Made by a program: the position numbers and the translations under genes
Notes under the pieces: model-generated
What the model was told of the DNA's origin: nothing
The model's input: only the letters and a program-made list of their open reading frames with translations
The model's database searches: none
Part shown: in pieces, positions 25,673-37,538 of the stretch
How positions within the stretch are numbered: position 1 is the first letter of the stretch
Layout of the letters: each line of letters opens with the position of its first letter
Assembly (NCBI GenBank): GCA_037074615.1
Contig: CM073560.1
Location: forward strand, 5,401,501-5,465,500
DNA from: Leucaena leucocephala
Lineage: Eukaryota > Streptophyta > Magnoliopsida > Fabales > Fabaceae
Direction of reading: 5' to 3'
DNA: 64,000 nucleotides

Positions 25673-26082
25673 GATCCTCTCATCATCATTTTTTCTTCTT
25701 TTCTTTCATCATCTCATCCCCACTATAAGATTAAAAAATAAATGGTTGAGATGCAGTATTTTATAAAACTATTATTTTTTATTTTAAGGTAGTGGAAATT
25801 GAAAACTATTAGATCAAATTTTTATAGTTTATTTTTCTATTTCTAATGTAATATTATAATATACTTTTATAAGATATTAAATCTCAACCATCTAATTTTT
25901 ATAAAAGAAAAAAAATTATTAAAATTCGATCCTTATAGTTTAATGGTTTATAACTGTAGAATATATTAAAATAAAAAAATAATAGTTTTATAAAATCCTA
26001 CATTTCAACTATTTATTTTTTAATTCTATGGTGGCGATAGTAAAGATGAGAGAAAAGGAGAAAAAAATGACATGGGAGGATT
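25673..26082. mobile_element. MITE with about 120-bp terminal inverted repeats
   Basis: The left arm (from GATCCTCTCATC through CATCTCATCCCCAC, AAAAAATAAATGGTTGAGATG and TTTTATAAAACTATTATTTT) is matched in order by the reverse complement of the right arm (AATCCTCCCATG through ATAGTTGAAATG and the same TTTTATAAAACTATTATTTT). No ORF in the centre. I could not settle the target duplication, so the superfamily is open. Confidence 0.75.
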
Positions 26083-26136
26083 TGTTTGTGGAGAAACACC
26101 GCTGACATGAAAAGCATAGGGGATAATGATAAAGGA

Positions 26137-27811
26137 TTTTTTTTTTTGTTACAAGAGAGGGCTAATAACCCGACATCAAGAAAAACTAAAGCCGAAAGGG
26201 ATTAGATCACAAACTATTAATAAGAACAAGAGGCTCCAAACTTAGAGGATAAGTATATAATATTTCTGTAATGAAGAAACCCTCCTTAGCTAGTGCATAT
26301 ACTACCTTGTTGTAAGCTCTTAGTATATATTAGATATTCAGTTGATATTCAGTTCCCAAGAACGTTGTAAAAGGCTTTGTATTTGTGCAACTAACAAACT
26401 ACATCTCTCCACATTCCTTTTGGACAGTATATTAACGACATTCTTAGAATTAGATTCAATAATAATTTTCTTAAATCCTAGAAAATAAGCAAGATCCAGG
26501 TCTTTATACACTGCCAATTACTTAGCTTCTATTACAGCACAAGAACCCATTTTCCTTGTGAATCCAGCAATCCATTTTCCAGAATGATCTCTAATAAGTC
26601 CATCACATTCTGCTTTATTTTGGGCTACCGAACAAGCTCTATCAACATTCACTTGACCCATTCCACAAGAGGGGGTTGTCAATTAGATAAAGTTAGAGTA
26701 ATAAAATCACCCGTTAAGTTTTTTTCTTGAATCTGCACAAATATTTTCCATGAACTCATAATAATTGTGTAAGGATCCAAAGGTTTCAAGAAGTTCATAT
26801 CAAAAGTATAGTGATTTCTCTACCTCCATAGGCTCCAAATTGCAACTCCACGTATTGATCTCCAATTAATATTCCCATTGAACTCCAAATCCCTCCTCAG
26901 ATTTAAAGCAAACCAGTCTCGTAATGAAACTCTAAAAAAAGGAGTATAATACCTTGGACTAACCAACCTACTCTAAAGTTGTCTGGCATAACTGCAATCT
27001 CAAAGAACATGTAAGATATCTTCATTGTCTTTATTGCAGTACTAACACATTACAGTATCGCTTAAGCGAGGTCTCGAGTTCGAGCCTTGACGAATGCAGA
27101 AAATCCCCGTTGGGAGACTCACCCACCATAGCCAGGTGCGCGACGCGGGTCGGATCCGGATGTAGTTGGGGCAAAGCTCTGGTAAACCGGGTGGGCAACA
27201 AAAAAAAAACACATTACAATAGTTGAAGACCACTTACTTCTCCAAACATTAGTCGCTAAGTGATTATTGAATGCAATTCACATGAACACCCGAATACGCT
27301 CAGCACCCTTCCATTTCTATATATCTTTATAAATGGAGCTGTATGTATTAGACTATTGAGACTCAATTAGAAAATAAGCACTTTTGATAGAGGTCTCCTC
27401 ACTTGTAGTATTTCAAGCCATTACATCATTCCTCGCCTTCGTCAAAGGTGGTAACATACTGATTAGCCTCTTAATGGCATCACTTGGAAGAAGATTAACA
27501 AGTCTCTGGAAATCCCAGCCTCCTGAATCAGTCCAATATGCTACTTTACTATTCTCCTTTTGAGTTGCAAGTGGCTTGATACACATTTCCTTCGACACTT
27601 TATTGGGAAATAGCCATTTATCAGTAAAAAAATTCATCATTTGACCATTTTTGACATGACATCTTGTGCTTAGCTCTACTATATCTTTTTGTTGGGAAAT
27701 AAACTTCCAAAGCACAGAATCTTCTTTCCTTACATCTAGTAAATTGTCTTCATTTCTCAGCATATACTTATATAAAAGCACATCTACCCATAACACTTTA
27801 TCTCCGTTAAC
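26137..27811 (-). pseudogene. 5'-truncated, decayed LINE (zf-RVT and RNase H remnants)
   Basis: A non-LTR retrotransposon 3' half on the minus strand. Its poly(A) tail is the T-run at 26137-26147, and perfect 13-bp target duplications TAATGATAAAGGA lie at 26124-26136 and 27812-27824. The 5' part translates to the reverse-transcriptase zinc-binding region (SVLWKFISQQKDI, then CHVKNGQMMNFFTDKWLFP, and, with stops, WKGAERIRVF and a C..C...NEDILHVL motif). Near 26500-26690 a degraded RNase H domain reads VNVDRACSVAQNKAECDGLI, then RDHSGKWIAGFTRKMGSCAV and IIIESNSKNVVNIL. Several stops interrupt it. A SINE sits inside at 27055-27208 and the reverse transcriptase core is missing, so it is dead. Confidence 0.9.
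27055..27208 (+). mobile_element. SINE family A, copy 3, 5'-truncated, inserted into the LINE
   Basis: It lacks the A-box head but keeps the B-box (GGTCTCGAGTTCGAGCC) and the whole body and A-tail. Perfect 10-bp target duplications ACACATTACA lie at 27045-27054 and 27209-27218. Removing the SINE and one duplication restores the C..C motif region of the LINE, so it jumped in after the LINE. Its body is the least decayed of the family copies here. Confidence 0.9.
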
Positions 27812-27824
27812 TAATGATAAAGGA

Positions 27825-28012
27825 TTTTTTTTTAGTTGCCTACCAAATTTATCGGAGCTTTGCCCCGAATATATTCTGATCCGACCTGTATCGAGTACTT
27901 GGCTATAGTGGGTGAGTCTCTTAACAGAGATTTTTTGCATATGCCAAGGCTCAAACTCGAGACCTCGATTAAGTGATATCGAGTCGTTTACCACTCTGAC
28001 TAACCCCCGTTA
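27825..28012 (-). mobile_element. SINE family A, copy 4, abutting the LINE 5' junction
   Basis: On the minus strand it begins TAACGGGGGTTAGTCAGAG, with A-box GTCAGAGTGGTAA and B-box GGTCTCGAGTTTGAGCC. Its poly(A) (T-run 27825-27833) sits directly on the right-hand target duplication of the LINE. Imperfect flanks (GATAAAGGA against GTATAAAGCA) are a possible worn duplication of its own. Confidence 0.85.
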
Positions 28013-28549
28013 GTATAAAGCAAAATTCTTACCCCCAATTATGGGGCAGTCTGTGATTCGTGGTGGCGTTGCTGTTGGACTTCGACTGAATGATCGTGCG
28101 CCAGCTTTTCGATATGCTCTTCTGATGCTTACTACAGTTTCGGGCTTGATAAAACTTTGGTTTATGGGCTGGGCTTTAGTCTTTAATTCTTTTGGTTACA
28201 AGGCTTTGGTCTTTATGGTTGGGTCTATCATTTTTATTTACTGATTATATTTTCTTCCCTTTTTTGGAGCGGGCCGCCTCATTATATTGTTTCTCTCCAT
28301 ATGCGGCCCACTTACTGTAACTCATTTTGCTTATATTTAATGAAATTGTAAACCAGCCAATAAAAGTCAATTTAATTAATAAATAGCTCATAATTTATAA
28401 GATTATAAATTCAAACCTAGTTATTGATATAAAAATTTGATTATAAGATAATCTATAAATATTTTTATAAGTATTTTTTTAGTTTAAAAATATTCCCAAA
28501 CTCTATTGAATTCCTGAGAACAACTCTCCTGGCCAACACTTTACCCATG

Positions 28550-28590
28550 AGTGATCTATATAAACAAAAATTAGAGAGAGAATTGGAAAA
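28550..28590 (+). promoter_or_regulatory. Candidate TATA region for the upstream GT47 gene
   Basis: CTATATAAAC at about 28556-28565 fits a plant TATA box, followed by a GA-rich start (TTAGAGAGAGAATTGG). It lies about 550 nt before the ATG at 29110. Motif match only. Confidence 0.35.
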
Positions 28591-28638
28591 AATTTAAACA
28601 ATTTGCAAACAGTTCAGTCCTTAACAATAACGACTTGT

Positions 28639-29034
28639 ATGGTTTTTTTCTTGCTGGCTGCTTCACTTTACCGACGCAGTGGACCTTGCTCTGGTTCTAC
28701 TCGCTTGAGTAAACCCCGAAAGTGACAAAAGAAGCTGCGAAGTGACTCCGTTGCTTGCTGGTTGGGCGCATGGAAGCAGCTTGTGGGTATTATTCCGTCG
28801 TAATTCCTTTTGAATTTTGTACTCCATTGATGTGATCTTTGAAAGCAGTAACGGTCCATATCAAGTAGCGAACATTTCTTCCAATTTCGCTGCTTGTCGT
28901 CGTTTTTTTTTTGGGTTTAAATGCTCTTGGAAGTTGAATTAGTAAACTGGTTTCTATTTGTTCATCCTGCATCTGGTAAGCTCTTTTTATTTGTTCTGTG
29001 TATTACTTTTTCAGGACTTGATACAAAAATTTAA
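28639..29034 (+). promoter_or_regulatory. Leader with three upstream ORFs before the upstream GT47 gene
   Basis: Three ATG-started uORFs precede the main ATG at 29110: 28639-28725 (28 aa), 28770-28835 (21 aa) and 28921-29034 (37 aa). The third is in the main frame, ending in TAA 75 nt before the main start. If the leader is transcribed unspliced they should lower translation of the main ORF. A leader intron could remove some of them; the only GTAAG...CAG pair close by (28976-29014) spans 39 nt, too short for a plant intron. Confidence 0.35.
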
Positions 29035-29109
29035 AGCCACTATGATGATGGATTTATAATTTTGGGGCATCCGAGTGTGCTTGAAGTGACTGGTCGCTTT
29101 GTTCATGAA

Positions 29110-32028
29110 ATGGGTACTTCTGCTCTAGCTCGGAGGTGGTTTCATGGGAAGATTAGAATGTTCTTCATTTTAATTGCTGTATTAGTTGTTTTACAATGTT
29201 TTGCATTTCCCTTCTGGACAACATTTTCTCTATTCCATTCTCATAGACCTTCAACAAGACCACCTGTTGAATTTGCTATCCCTGCAACCAGAAAAGGGGG
29301 TATATCCGAATCAACTACAATCAGTCCCATACCTAAAGATATTTATGCCTCTAGTTCAAATGCTTTTGAGAAAGAAGCAGATATCGACCATGAATTGGTA
29401 TCAGATGGGAACAGGAACTCAAGAAAAGGTTTCATTTTTGAGAAACATGAAATGCTTGATAAGAGATTTAAAGTGGAAGATATTGAATACGCAGATTCCA
29501 ATTTCACTCGAAAAGGACCTAAGCATGCACATGGCCTCACAGAGCAGACTATACCAATTGATAATGTTAGTGATGTGTTCTATGCCACTGAAGCACACAA
29601 CAAAGTAGTATTTGGTAATGTTCAAGGTCAGGTGGATAACATGCAAGTTATATCAAAAGGAGTTCCTTCTGAGGTTATCAAATCTATGAATTCATGTTTG
29701 AGCTCATCTGATCTGTTATTTACTGCCAACATATCTTCAAATGGAAGTGGAATGCAAAGTATGGTTGAAATGGAACATAAGAATGAAAAGACTGAGCTAT
29801 CAAAATCTTCTAGGAATAAGTTGGTTCTGCCAACGTCAATAACACAGATGGACTCTTTATTGCTTCAGACTTACAATTCTTCTTCATATATGGTATGAAT
29901 TCGAGCTTTAATTCTTTCAATTTAAGCAATTTTTGTTCACAGGATCCTTATATTCACTTTTCATTGCTTTTAGAGGCCAAGATGGTCATCTCAACGTGAC
30001 CGTGAACTATTATCTGCGAAAGTAGATATTGAGAATGCCCCTGTCATATCAAACGCTTCAGGACTCTATGCACCTATATTTCGAAATGTTTCCAAGTTTA
30101 TAAGGTAGCCTGGCAGTTAGTCAATATCTAAGCTATACAGCACTGCAAAGTAAATTATTCTCTTTCCTTTCTTTATTCTTTTAGTATTGCCAACTTGTAT
30201 TCATTTGGTGCTGGTGTTACTAATGGTTAGTTTTGGTTAAATTTTGGAACTGCTGACATATGTCAGCAATACTGTAATTTCAATCCTACAAATTTAAATA
30301 CACGAATTGTCAACAGCATGACTTCTGTACCAGTTTGCCACATCTGTCTGTTTATTGGCCAGGAGAAACAATCTTTATCATAACTAGTTCTTGTGAAGGG
30401 CTTCTTTCCGTAGGGAGCCAGTAACATTAGACTGATCTGAACCTTTTCTATTTTTGGCATGTGTCCTTCAGGGGTTATGAATTGATGGAGCGCAAGCTTA
30501 AAGTTTATGTATATAAAGAAGGAGAAAAACCTATATTTCATCAACCAAAGATGAGAGGACTTTATGCTTCAGAAGGGTGGTTCATGAAATTGATGGAGGC
30601 AAATAAAAATTTCATTGTGAGGGATCCTCGAAAAGCTCATTTGTTTTTCCTACCATTTAGTACACAAATGCTAAGGATTAATCTTTCTGGACAAAACTCC
30701 CAAATTAAGAAGATGGAGCAATACGTTGAAAGATATGTGGAATTAATTGCTAAAAAATATCGCTTCTGGAACAGAACTGATGGAGCAGACCATTTTTTTG
30801 TTGGTTGTCATGATTGGGTATGCTCTCCAATCTCTAAGCATCATTCTTATTGTTATATATATTTACTACTTTACTACAGGATAATATTATTTAAAGTTCT
30901 TTTTAATTGTTTACTTAATTAAAAATAATTTACCATTGTTTAGAAATTGTTCATAAGTCTAGATCACGAATCCAAAATATATCCTACAATAGTGGTTTCA
31001 TTGTTCTCATATATATGAGTGTATTATTGAGTATCTGTAGTTAGGCTAAGAAACTTTAAGAACACATGTAGGTAAGTATAGAATCCTTCTGATCTAAGGA
31101 CCCTGATTCCAGAATCATGTGGCAAAGTTTAACCATTTGTTTATGGCACATCACATGATTCGCATGAATAATCCACACGTTTTACGCATGAGAACTCGAT
31201 GTGAATTGTAGGTAAATTTTTTGTCAGGAACAATTTAGCATCAGTACTCTTGTTTATGTGTGAATTACTTGAATTCAGGCGTTCATGTGCTTGAACCTGG
31301 ATCTACTGCAGATTAAATTTTTCTGCATTGATTTAATGAGATGTATGAAAATGCAGGCCTCCCGGATCACGAGGCAGGTAATGCAAAATTGCATTAGGTC
31401 TCTTTGCAATGCTAATATTGCACAAGGATTCAAGATAGGCAAGGACACGTCTCTACCTGTTACATATATACATTCTATGATGGATCCAATAAGAGGTATT
31501 GGAGAAAAACCTCCCTTGGAAAGGCCAATTCTAGCCTTTTTCGCAGGAGGCTTGCACGGTTACCTCCGAGAAATCCTACTAAAACACTGGCAGAATAAAT
31601 CACCTGACATGAAAATCTTCGGTCCGATGCCACGCGATTTGGAGGGTAAAAGAACTTATAGGGAATATATGAAGAGTAGCAAGTATTGCATATGTGCTAG
31701 AGGTTATGAGGTTCACACCCCAAGAATTGTGGAAGCCATTATGTTTGAGTGTGTGCCAGTTATCATTTCAGATAATTATGTGCCTCCTTTCTTTGAGGTA
31801 TTGAAGTGGGAAGAATTTGCTCTATTTGTTCAAGAAAAAGATATCCCTCATCTAAGAAACATACTTGTCTCAGTAACACAAGAGAAGTACCAGGCATTGC
31901 AGTTAGGAGTAAAGAAGGTTCAGAAGCATTTCCAGTGGCATAGAAGTCCTGTTAAGTATGATTTGTTTCATATGATTCTTCACTCAGTGTGGTACAATAG
32001 AGTTTCTCAGATCAGACCCAGGAGATAA
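29110..32028 (+). CDS. GT47 exostosin-type glycosyltransferase, upstream tandem copy
   Basis: A probable Golgi type II membrane glycosyltransferase of family GT47, in the clade of Arabidopsis 'probable glycosyltransferase' At5g03795/At5g25310/At5g19670-like proteins; acceptor unknown. Four exons: 29110-29892, 29974-30104, 30472-30817, 31357-32028 (643 aa). Signal-anchor at residues 17-36 (MFFILIAVLVVLQCFAF), then a variable stem of about 220 aa. The exostosin domain shows GYELMERKLKVYVYKEGEKP, GLYASEGWFMKLME, DPRKAHLFFLPFS, NRTDGADHFFVGCHDW, GGLHGYLRE and the donor-site block SKYCICARGYEVHTPRIVEA..ECVPVIISDNYVPPFFEV. Compared with the tandem copy it lacks the CELPPKS stem motif, and has HDWASRIT where the other has HDWAPYET. 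The frame opens upstream of 29110 but only with TTG; 29110 is the first in-frame ATG after stop 29032. Confidence 0.9.
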
Positions 32029-32199
32029 TATCTCTGGATTGATTGAAGCTTGATTTGGTGGAGAATATTAAGCATATGATATATGAGCAGTATGATGTTC
32101 TGAACAAACTACCAGGAGAAGCTTGGCATTGAGATTACATTCACTAAATTGGTCATCTGGGTTCAGACTGTGGCATATAATCTAGTTTGGTCTTTATAG

Positions 32200-33080
32200 T
32201 CTATCCTCGTTTTAATTTTGATCTCTATATTTTCAAACCAAATATTTGGGTCCCTCAACGGGCAAAATAGTTCCTAACTTCTAGTTCAAAACTACAGGGA
32301 TCAAAACTAAAATGGGTGTAAATTATAAAAATCATATATTGTATTAACTCTATATTCTATTTGATTGTGGTTTTATTGATCTGGTAAGGGGCTGTTAAAG
32401 AAACAAATCTTATTCCTATCTCATGTATATGTAACAGTTCTTACAAGATGGTTTGACTTACAAACACGTTGCGGCGTTATTTTTGTGTACACAATTTTTT
32501 GAAAAAATGTTAGGCTCACCCACGATTTAAGGACTGGGTGAAATTTTTCTTCTTTCTAGGTGATACTAATGTTAGGCAAGACGAGTCGTGTATTACTCTT
32601 AAGCGTAAATTTAGACACTTAGAATTTAGGATGCGATGTTATTGAATTGCTCTGTTGCATGGAATACAACCAGAAGAACAGGACACGAATAAAGTGTTGA
32701 GTCAAGTCCATTCTGATTATAATCATGATTTAATTATGTCAAACAAAGGGAATTTTTCTGAAATGAAAAAGTAATTGATAGAAAATAAAAGATAAGAATC
32801 ATATTTGGTCCTTTAATTTTACACAAAATTTTACTTTGATCTATTAATTTTATAGTGTCCTTTTAATAATCAAACCTTGATACTGTTAGTTCTATTAAAA
32901 AAATTTATCATTGCAATTTCAAATATTAAAATAATATTCATAAATATTAACATATTAAATCTAATTTCTTAGAATAATAATGATTGGCACAAAATAGGGA
33001 ATACATGTTTAGAAAATATTTAAGATGATTATTAGAGAAATTAAAAAAATTGATTACTAAAAATATGGATAATTGTGTTA
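32200..33080. other. Spacer between the GT47 genes, left part
   Basis: Holds the family B SINE fragment described separately and AT-rich repeat debris. No coding region is supported. Confidence 0.4.
32508..32640 (-). mobile_element. SINE family B, 5'-truncated copy
   Basis: Shares CCACGATTTAAGGACTGGGTGAAAT, the CTTTCTAGGTGATACTAATG segment and CTTAAGCGTAAAT with the complete copy at 57.3 kb in the same orientation. It stops at GGATGC, so the pol III head is absent. Confidence 0.6.
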
Positions 33081-33315
33081 ACTCTCTTCGATTCTAATTA
33101 TAAGAGCCAATTGATTTTTTTAGATAGATCTAGAAAGTTAAATTAATCAGTTAATTATGATCAAATCTATCCCTTCAAGATAAATTCATATTATATACTC
33201 TTCAATTTACCCAAATTAATCAATTAACTCTTATATTAGTTACAATTAAAGGATTTATTTGGCTTTATAGATCTATCCAAAAAAGTCAACTAACTCTTCT
33301 AATTAGGATTGGAGG
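33081..33315. mobile_element. Stowaway-like MITE (235 bp) with TA duplication
   Basis: Imperfect inverted termini of about 50 bp (CTCTCTTCGATTCTAATTAT at the left; CCTCCAATCCTAATTAGAAG in reverse complement at the right), both continuing through AAGAG, GAT/GAC TTTTTT and GGATAGATCTA. TA lies on both flanks. AT-rich with no ORF. This fits Stowaway/mariner MITEs. Many shorter relatives with AATTAATTAAATAATTTTTATATTA are spread over the window. Confidence 0.65.
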
Positions 33316-33319
33316 TAAT

Positions 33320-34050
33320 ATATATACATACTCCTCTGGAACTTAATATAGGAATTAATTGGGGAGTTGATCTTAGTCATAAATATAAGATATATTTCCT
33401 ATATTTATCAACTTTTTTTTCAAATAACCCATATTGATACTCACTCAACAATAATCAAATAAAAGAGGGAGGGAAGAAATTAAATAAGATTATTAGGGTG
33501 TTTTAAACAAAATATATCATATTAATTAATTTAACTATTTTTCTTAATCTAATTAAATTAGTTAAATATTTCTTATATTAATGATAACAGAAGTGTGTGT
33601 GTATATATATATACATACCAGCTTCAATAATCATCATCTCTATATCAGTTTATATATATAAGTGTTATTTGCAAAAATTCAAAGGTGGAATTCCTTTAAT
33701 CCCAAAAAAGAAAACTTGTCTTACGGAGGCATGTACACCATTTAAATACAGCACTTGTGATGCCTACATAAAAAATCAAATGTGGAGTATCTTTAATCCA
33801 AAAAACAGCAAACCCTCCTAAAATATAACCCAAAAAAGAGCCCCTTCAAATTTCCTTCCTGAGTAGTTAGTTATACTAGCTAGTTGTTAAGACTGCAAAC
33901 AAAAGAAATTGTCTTATAAAGGCATTTACACCATATAAATGCAACACTTGTGATCTCTAGACAAACTATAATCCAAAAAAGAGCCCTTTAAATCTCCTAA
34001 GGAAAATAGTTGTACTAGCTAGTTGATGAGAGTGCGAACCCAACCGGCCT
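33320..34050. other. AT-rich spacer with a duplicated block
   Basis: Two related segments (about 33700-33880 and 33900-34030) share a TGTCTTA..GGCAT..TACACCAT motif, CACTTGTGAT, CCAAAAAAGAGCCC and ACTAGCTAGTTG. No gene is evident. Confidence 0.5.
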
Positions 34051-34057
34051 TGTGTTC

Positions 34058-34538
34058 ATCTGGAATGAATAGGAATACTATCAACATGAGCTCTGTTAAT
34101 CTCATCAAATGTCAACCCTTCAACTTTCATCAGTTCAGTGTACAGTTGCTGTAGAGCAACTTTCACATGAGAAGAATCCCGACGAGCCTCAACGAATGAT
34201 TTGCACATATTCTGGGAGACTCGGATCAAAGTTTTAGAAGATTCCTTCATCGCTTCAGACAACAATTCTACAGCATCACCACGACTTGATCTGTCTCTTC
34301 CTAGATGTTGACTGCACTTCAATTGAAGAAACAAGTGGTCGATTCTCATTTTGATCCACCTCACCAACATCTTGTTCATCCTCTTCTTGTTCATCTTGTT
34401 CACTCCTATTGCTTACAATAGTTATAGCACACATCATATTCATATATACTTTCTGAAAAGCATGGAAAACCATTAACAACCCAAGCGTTAGATGGTGATT
34501 TCCTTCCTCACTGTCTTTGGTCCATACTTTTTGCTTCT
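34058..34538 (-). pseudogene. Remnant of a Myb/SANT-like domain protein gene
   Basis: The minus strand reads KQKVWTKDSEEGNHHL near 34530, an acidic DEQEEDEQDVGEVD linker, then STSRKR. A shift of one base is needed to continue into DRSSRGDAVELLSEAMKESS, and the frame goes on to ELMKVEGLTFDE before ending. The order basic/Trp start, acidic linker, 'RGDAxELLSxAMxxxS', 'ELMKxEGLTxxE' is that of plant Myb/SANT-like proteins related to the PIF/Harbinger accessory ORF. The C-terminal helix seen in such proteins is missing and the DNA-binding part is poor. A possible 5' exon lies near 35310-35290 with donor GGGAG|GTGAGT. Identity is by recalled pattern only. Confidence 0.4.
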
Positions 34539-35499
34539 GTTAACAACCCCCGATGTATGTTGAAGTTAAGTAACTAAATAAAAACATGGAGGCATTCAAC
34601 ATAACAATACAGAGCACCAATCGAAGAACATATAAAGCAACAACTGTAGAAGATAACTTAGATTGATCAATAAATTTTGTTCCTCCTTTTCATAAGAGAT
34701 ACTTAATTAATTTGAGTAAATTAATTAGATGAATTAAAATATTATATTTATGATAAAAATCAAACCACTAGTTCATTTGAAAAAATTATTATTTTAATTC
34801 AGTGGTTAATATTAAAATTTCCACAACTTTCTTCTATTATAGTTTCAAAAGTGTTACTCTATTCAGTCTAAAAATAGGGATTGCTCAAATACTTAGAACT
34901 AAGGGGAGAAGAATAAGAAAAATTGAAAAGTTGCACTAAGTTCTTCTCAACAATGACAACGATTATAACGTCGCTAATAGGCAGCAAATGATATTGAAAA
35001 ATAAATAATTTTATTATAATAATATAAACACAAAAGGAATTCATTTCGATATGAAATGAATGAAAACTGGTTTAAAAATATCAATAATAAAAAAAAATTG
35101 AGAACTGAGAATAGATTAATGCCGAACATTGAACTAATAAACGAAGATAGCAATAATATTGATATTTAAGAGATAAAGGAGCGTGCCAAGATGAAGCAGA
35201 ATTGCAGAGAAAGAAAAACGCAGAATCAGGAGAGGAGAGAAAATTCAACAAAGACGCAGAGGCAGAAGACTCACCTCCCTGCGCTGGTAATCTCCATGTG
35301 CCGTCGTTCCCGGCGAAGCCACCCTCAGTGTCGCGTGCTTCTGCAATGTGCGAGGGCCTTTGTAGATGAACCATTAGCATTTCGGTTTTGGAGGGAAAAA
35401 CTTGCCTTTTCACCTAGGGCAAAATTGACATTTTACAAAAGTGGAGGAGGTCTCCCCTCTCCTTTTCTATCCTCTTCTCATGGTTAAACGGGCGGGCTC

Positions 35500-37420
35500 A
35501 GATTGGATCAGAGGCAATCTGTCAACTCAATTTTCTTTTTAATTATTAATATTATTATTTATTTTATTTAAATATTATTTTAAATATTTTTATTATAAAA
35601 AATTAATAATGATAGTTACTTATTTATTAATATAGATTGATATATTATAATTAATTAATATTATATTAATATTTATTTATATTTATAGTTATAAAATTTG
35701 AGATTTTTTATAAAAAAATAAAAAATTTTAAAAGTATAATATTAACCATTTTTTTTATTGTGCTAATATGATATTAGAAATTTTTTATTAATATTTTAAA
35801 AATTTAAAAATAATTTTTAAAAAAATATTTTTTTAAAAAGGTGGTAAAATATTAACCTGTTTTGTAATAGGCTGTATAGTCCGTAAGTTGTAGTAAGTTA
35901 GCTGGGGCTAACGATGCTTATAATTTTTTTTAAACTATTTTAAAGATATTTATACTTTTTATAAATTTTTAATTTAGTATTTATATATATTTTTAATTAA
36001 ATTTTTAATTTTATTTTATTAACATTATTAATTTTTATACATGGGCTAACGATGCTAACAGAATAAAATTATATGAGTTAATTATACTAAAAAGTAAAAT
36101 TAAATAATTTAATTAAAAGAAAAAACAAACAGGTACTAAATACCAAATTAAAAATTTGGTAAAATTATATATACCTCTAATATAATTTTTTTTAATGGTT
36201 AAATTCACATTTCAACAATTCAGATTTTAATTTATTATAAAATAATTATTTAATAAAATATAAATTATTAAAAAATAATCTCAACAGTTTAAAAATATAA
36301 TAGTTTTTTTAAAAATTAATAAATATGTAAAATAAATTAAAACCTAAATGTTTGAAAATTGAAATCTCAATTTACAGTAGAAAAAGTAAGAGGGGAGGCC
36401 TGCATTTAAGGGTAATGTATTGGCCATGAGATGCTTTTATGTTTAAAAGTGCGATTCAAACTCCAACCATTTAGTTAAGGGATCACCGGAGTTTGGACCT
36501 TTATTTTCTCTTCTTCATCGTTGGATTAAAATTTAACTGATCCAAATTTAACATTTTATAAAAATAATCAATATATCTCTCGAAACAAACAAACAAAAAA
36601 ACAAAACAAAATATAAATCATAGATCAACTAAGCCCTTTTTGAGAACTTGCTTAAGAATAAAAAAAAAAAATCCTATGTAAGTACCATGAAATAAGGTTT
36701 AGTCCTATTCATAGAGATTATATAAATATTCTATTTCAAAAAAAGAAAATTCTAAATAATTAGGATTTTTTTTAAGAGATTGGATGTAATTATTAATTCA
36801 TGTTCTGGCATATATAGAACGAAAATTTTATTTTTGATTTTACGAAAATTTGTATGAAAGCTTTTCATTTGCTTCTCTTCTATAGAAGTTTTATTTTTTC
36901 AAAATGTATCTTAATTTTAAGCCTAATTCTTCTTCTGATGATCGAAATAAATTTATCTGAAAGCTTAAACTACTAAAATTTTATCTGAAAGCTTATAATT
37001 GTAGATCATAATAATAAGAAAATAGGAAAAATTTTATATCAAATTCCTTACTTTTAATATCACTTTACCATGTATAATATATTTTAATATTTTTATTTAA
37101 TTTAAATTGACAAAACAAAACGAATTGACAAAAGAAAGAAAATCTTAAGATGCGTCCATAGTTTCAGCATTTTGCTGGAAAAATTGGATATTGAAGTGAA
37201 TATAACGTACAACAAAGATAACCTTACAGTGACAGTGGCATAATCCACCGTCGGCAGAGAATACGACGTCGCAGCAAGGGCCTTCTCTCTCTAGGTCTCT
37301 TCCTCATATGACTATCGCAGGATAGTCAGTGACAATTGCTTTAAATGGAAATGTAATAAACAAAACTACTAATAAGCTTTTTGCTTCAATAATTGACACA
37401 TTTGAATTGATTAATTGTCT
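35500..37420. other. Very AT-rich spacer upstream of the second GT47 gene
   Basis: No coding feature. Between 35540 and 36350 the sequence is almost only A and T. The last 300 bases before 37440 are more balanced and probably include the promoter of the downstream GT47 gene. Confidence 0.45.
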
Positions 37421-37538
37421 AAGATTTAGGTTAGACGCTTTGATTTGATCTGTGCTGCTTGAGGGTTACACTGCTTGCTTCACTGGACAGAGTTCGAAAG
37501 AAGAACCAGCTTCAAGCTTCATTCTCCTCGATATCTCG

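Noticed and set aside
27666..27908. 80-aa plus-strand ORF
   Set aside because: Antisense of the LINE zinc-binding region running into a SINE.
28976..29014. GTAAG...TTTTTCAG pair as a leader intron of the upstream GT47 gene
   Set aside because: Only 39 nt, below the size plants splice, and removing it would not change the in-frame stop.
29062..29109. TTG-initiated extension of the upstream GT47 protein
   Set aside because: Plant nuclear genes start at ATG; the first in-frame ATG is 29110 and the extension is not conserved in any way I can see. The same applies to GTG at 37895 for the downstream copy.
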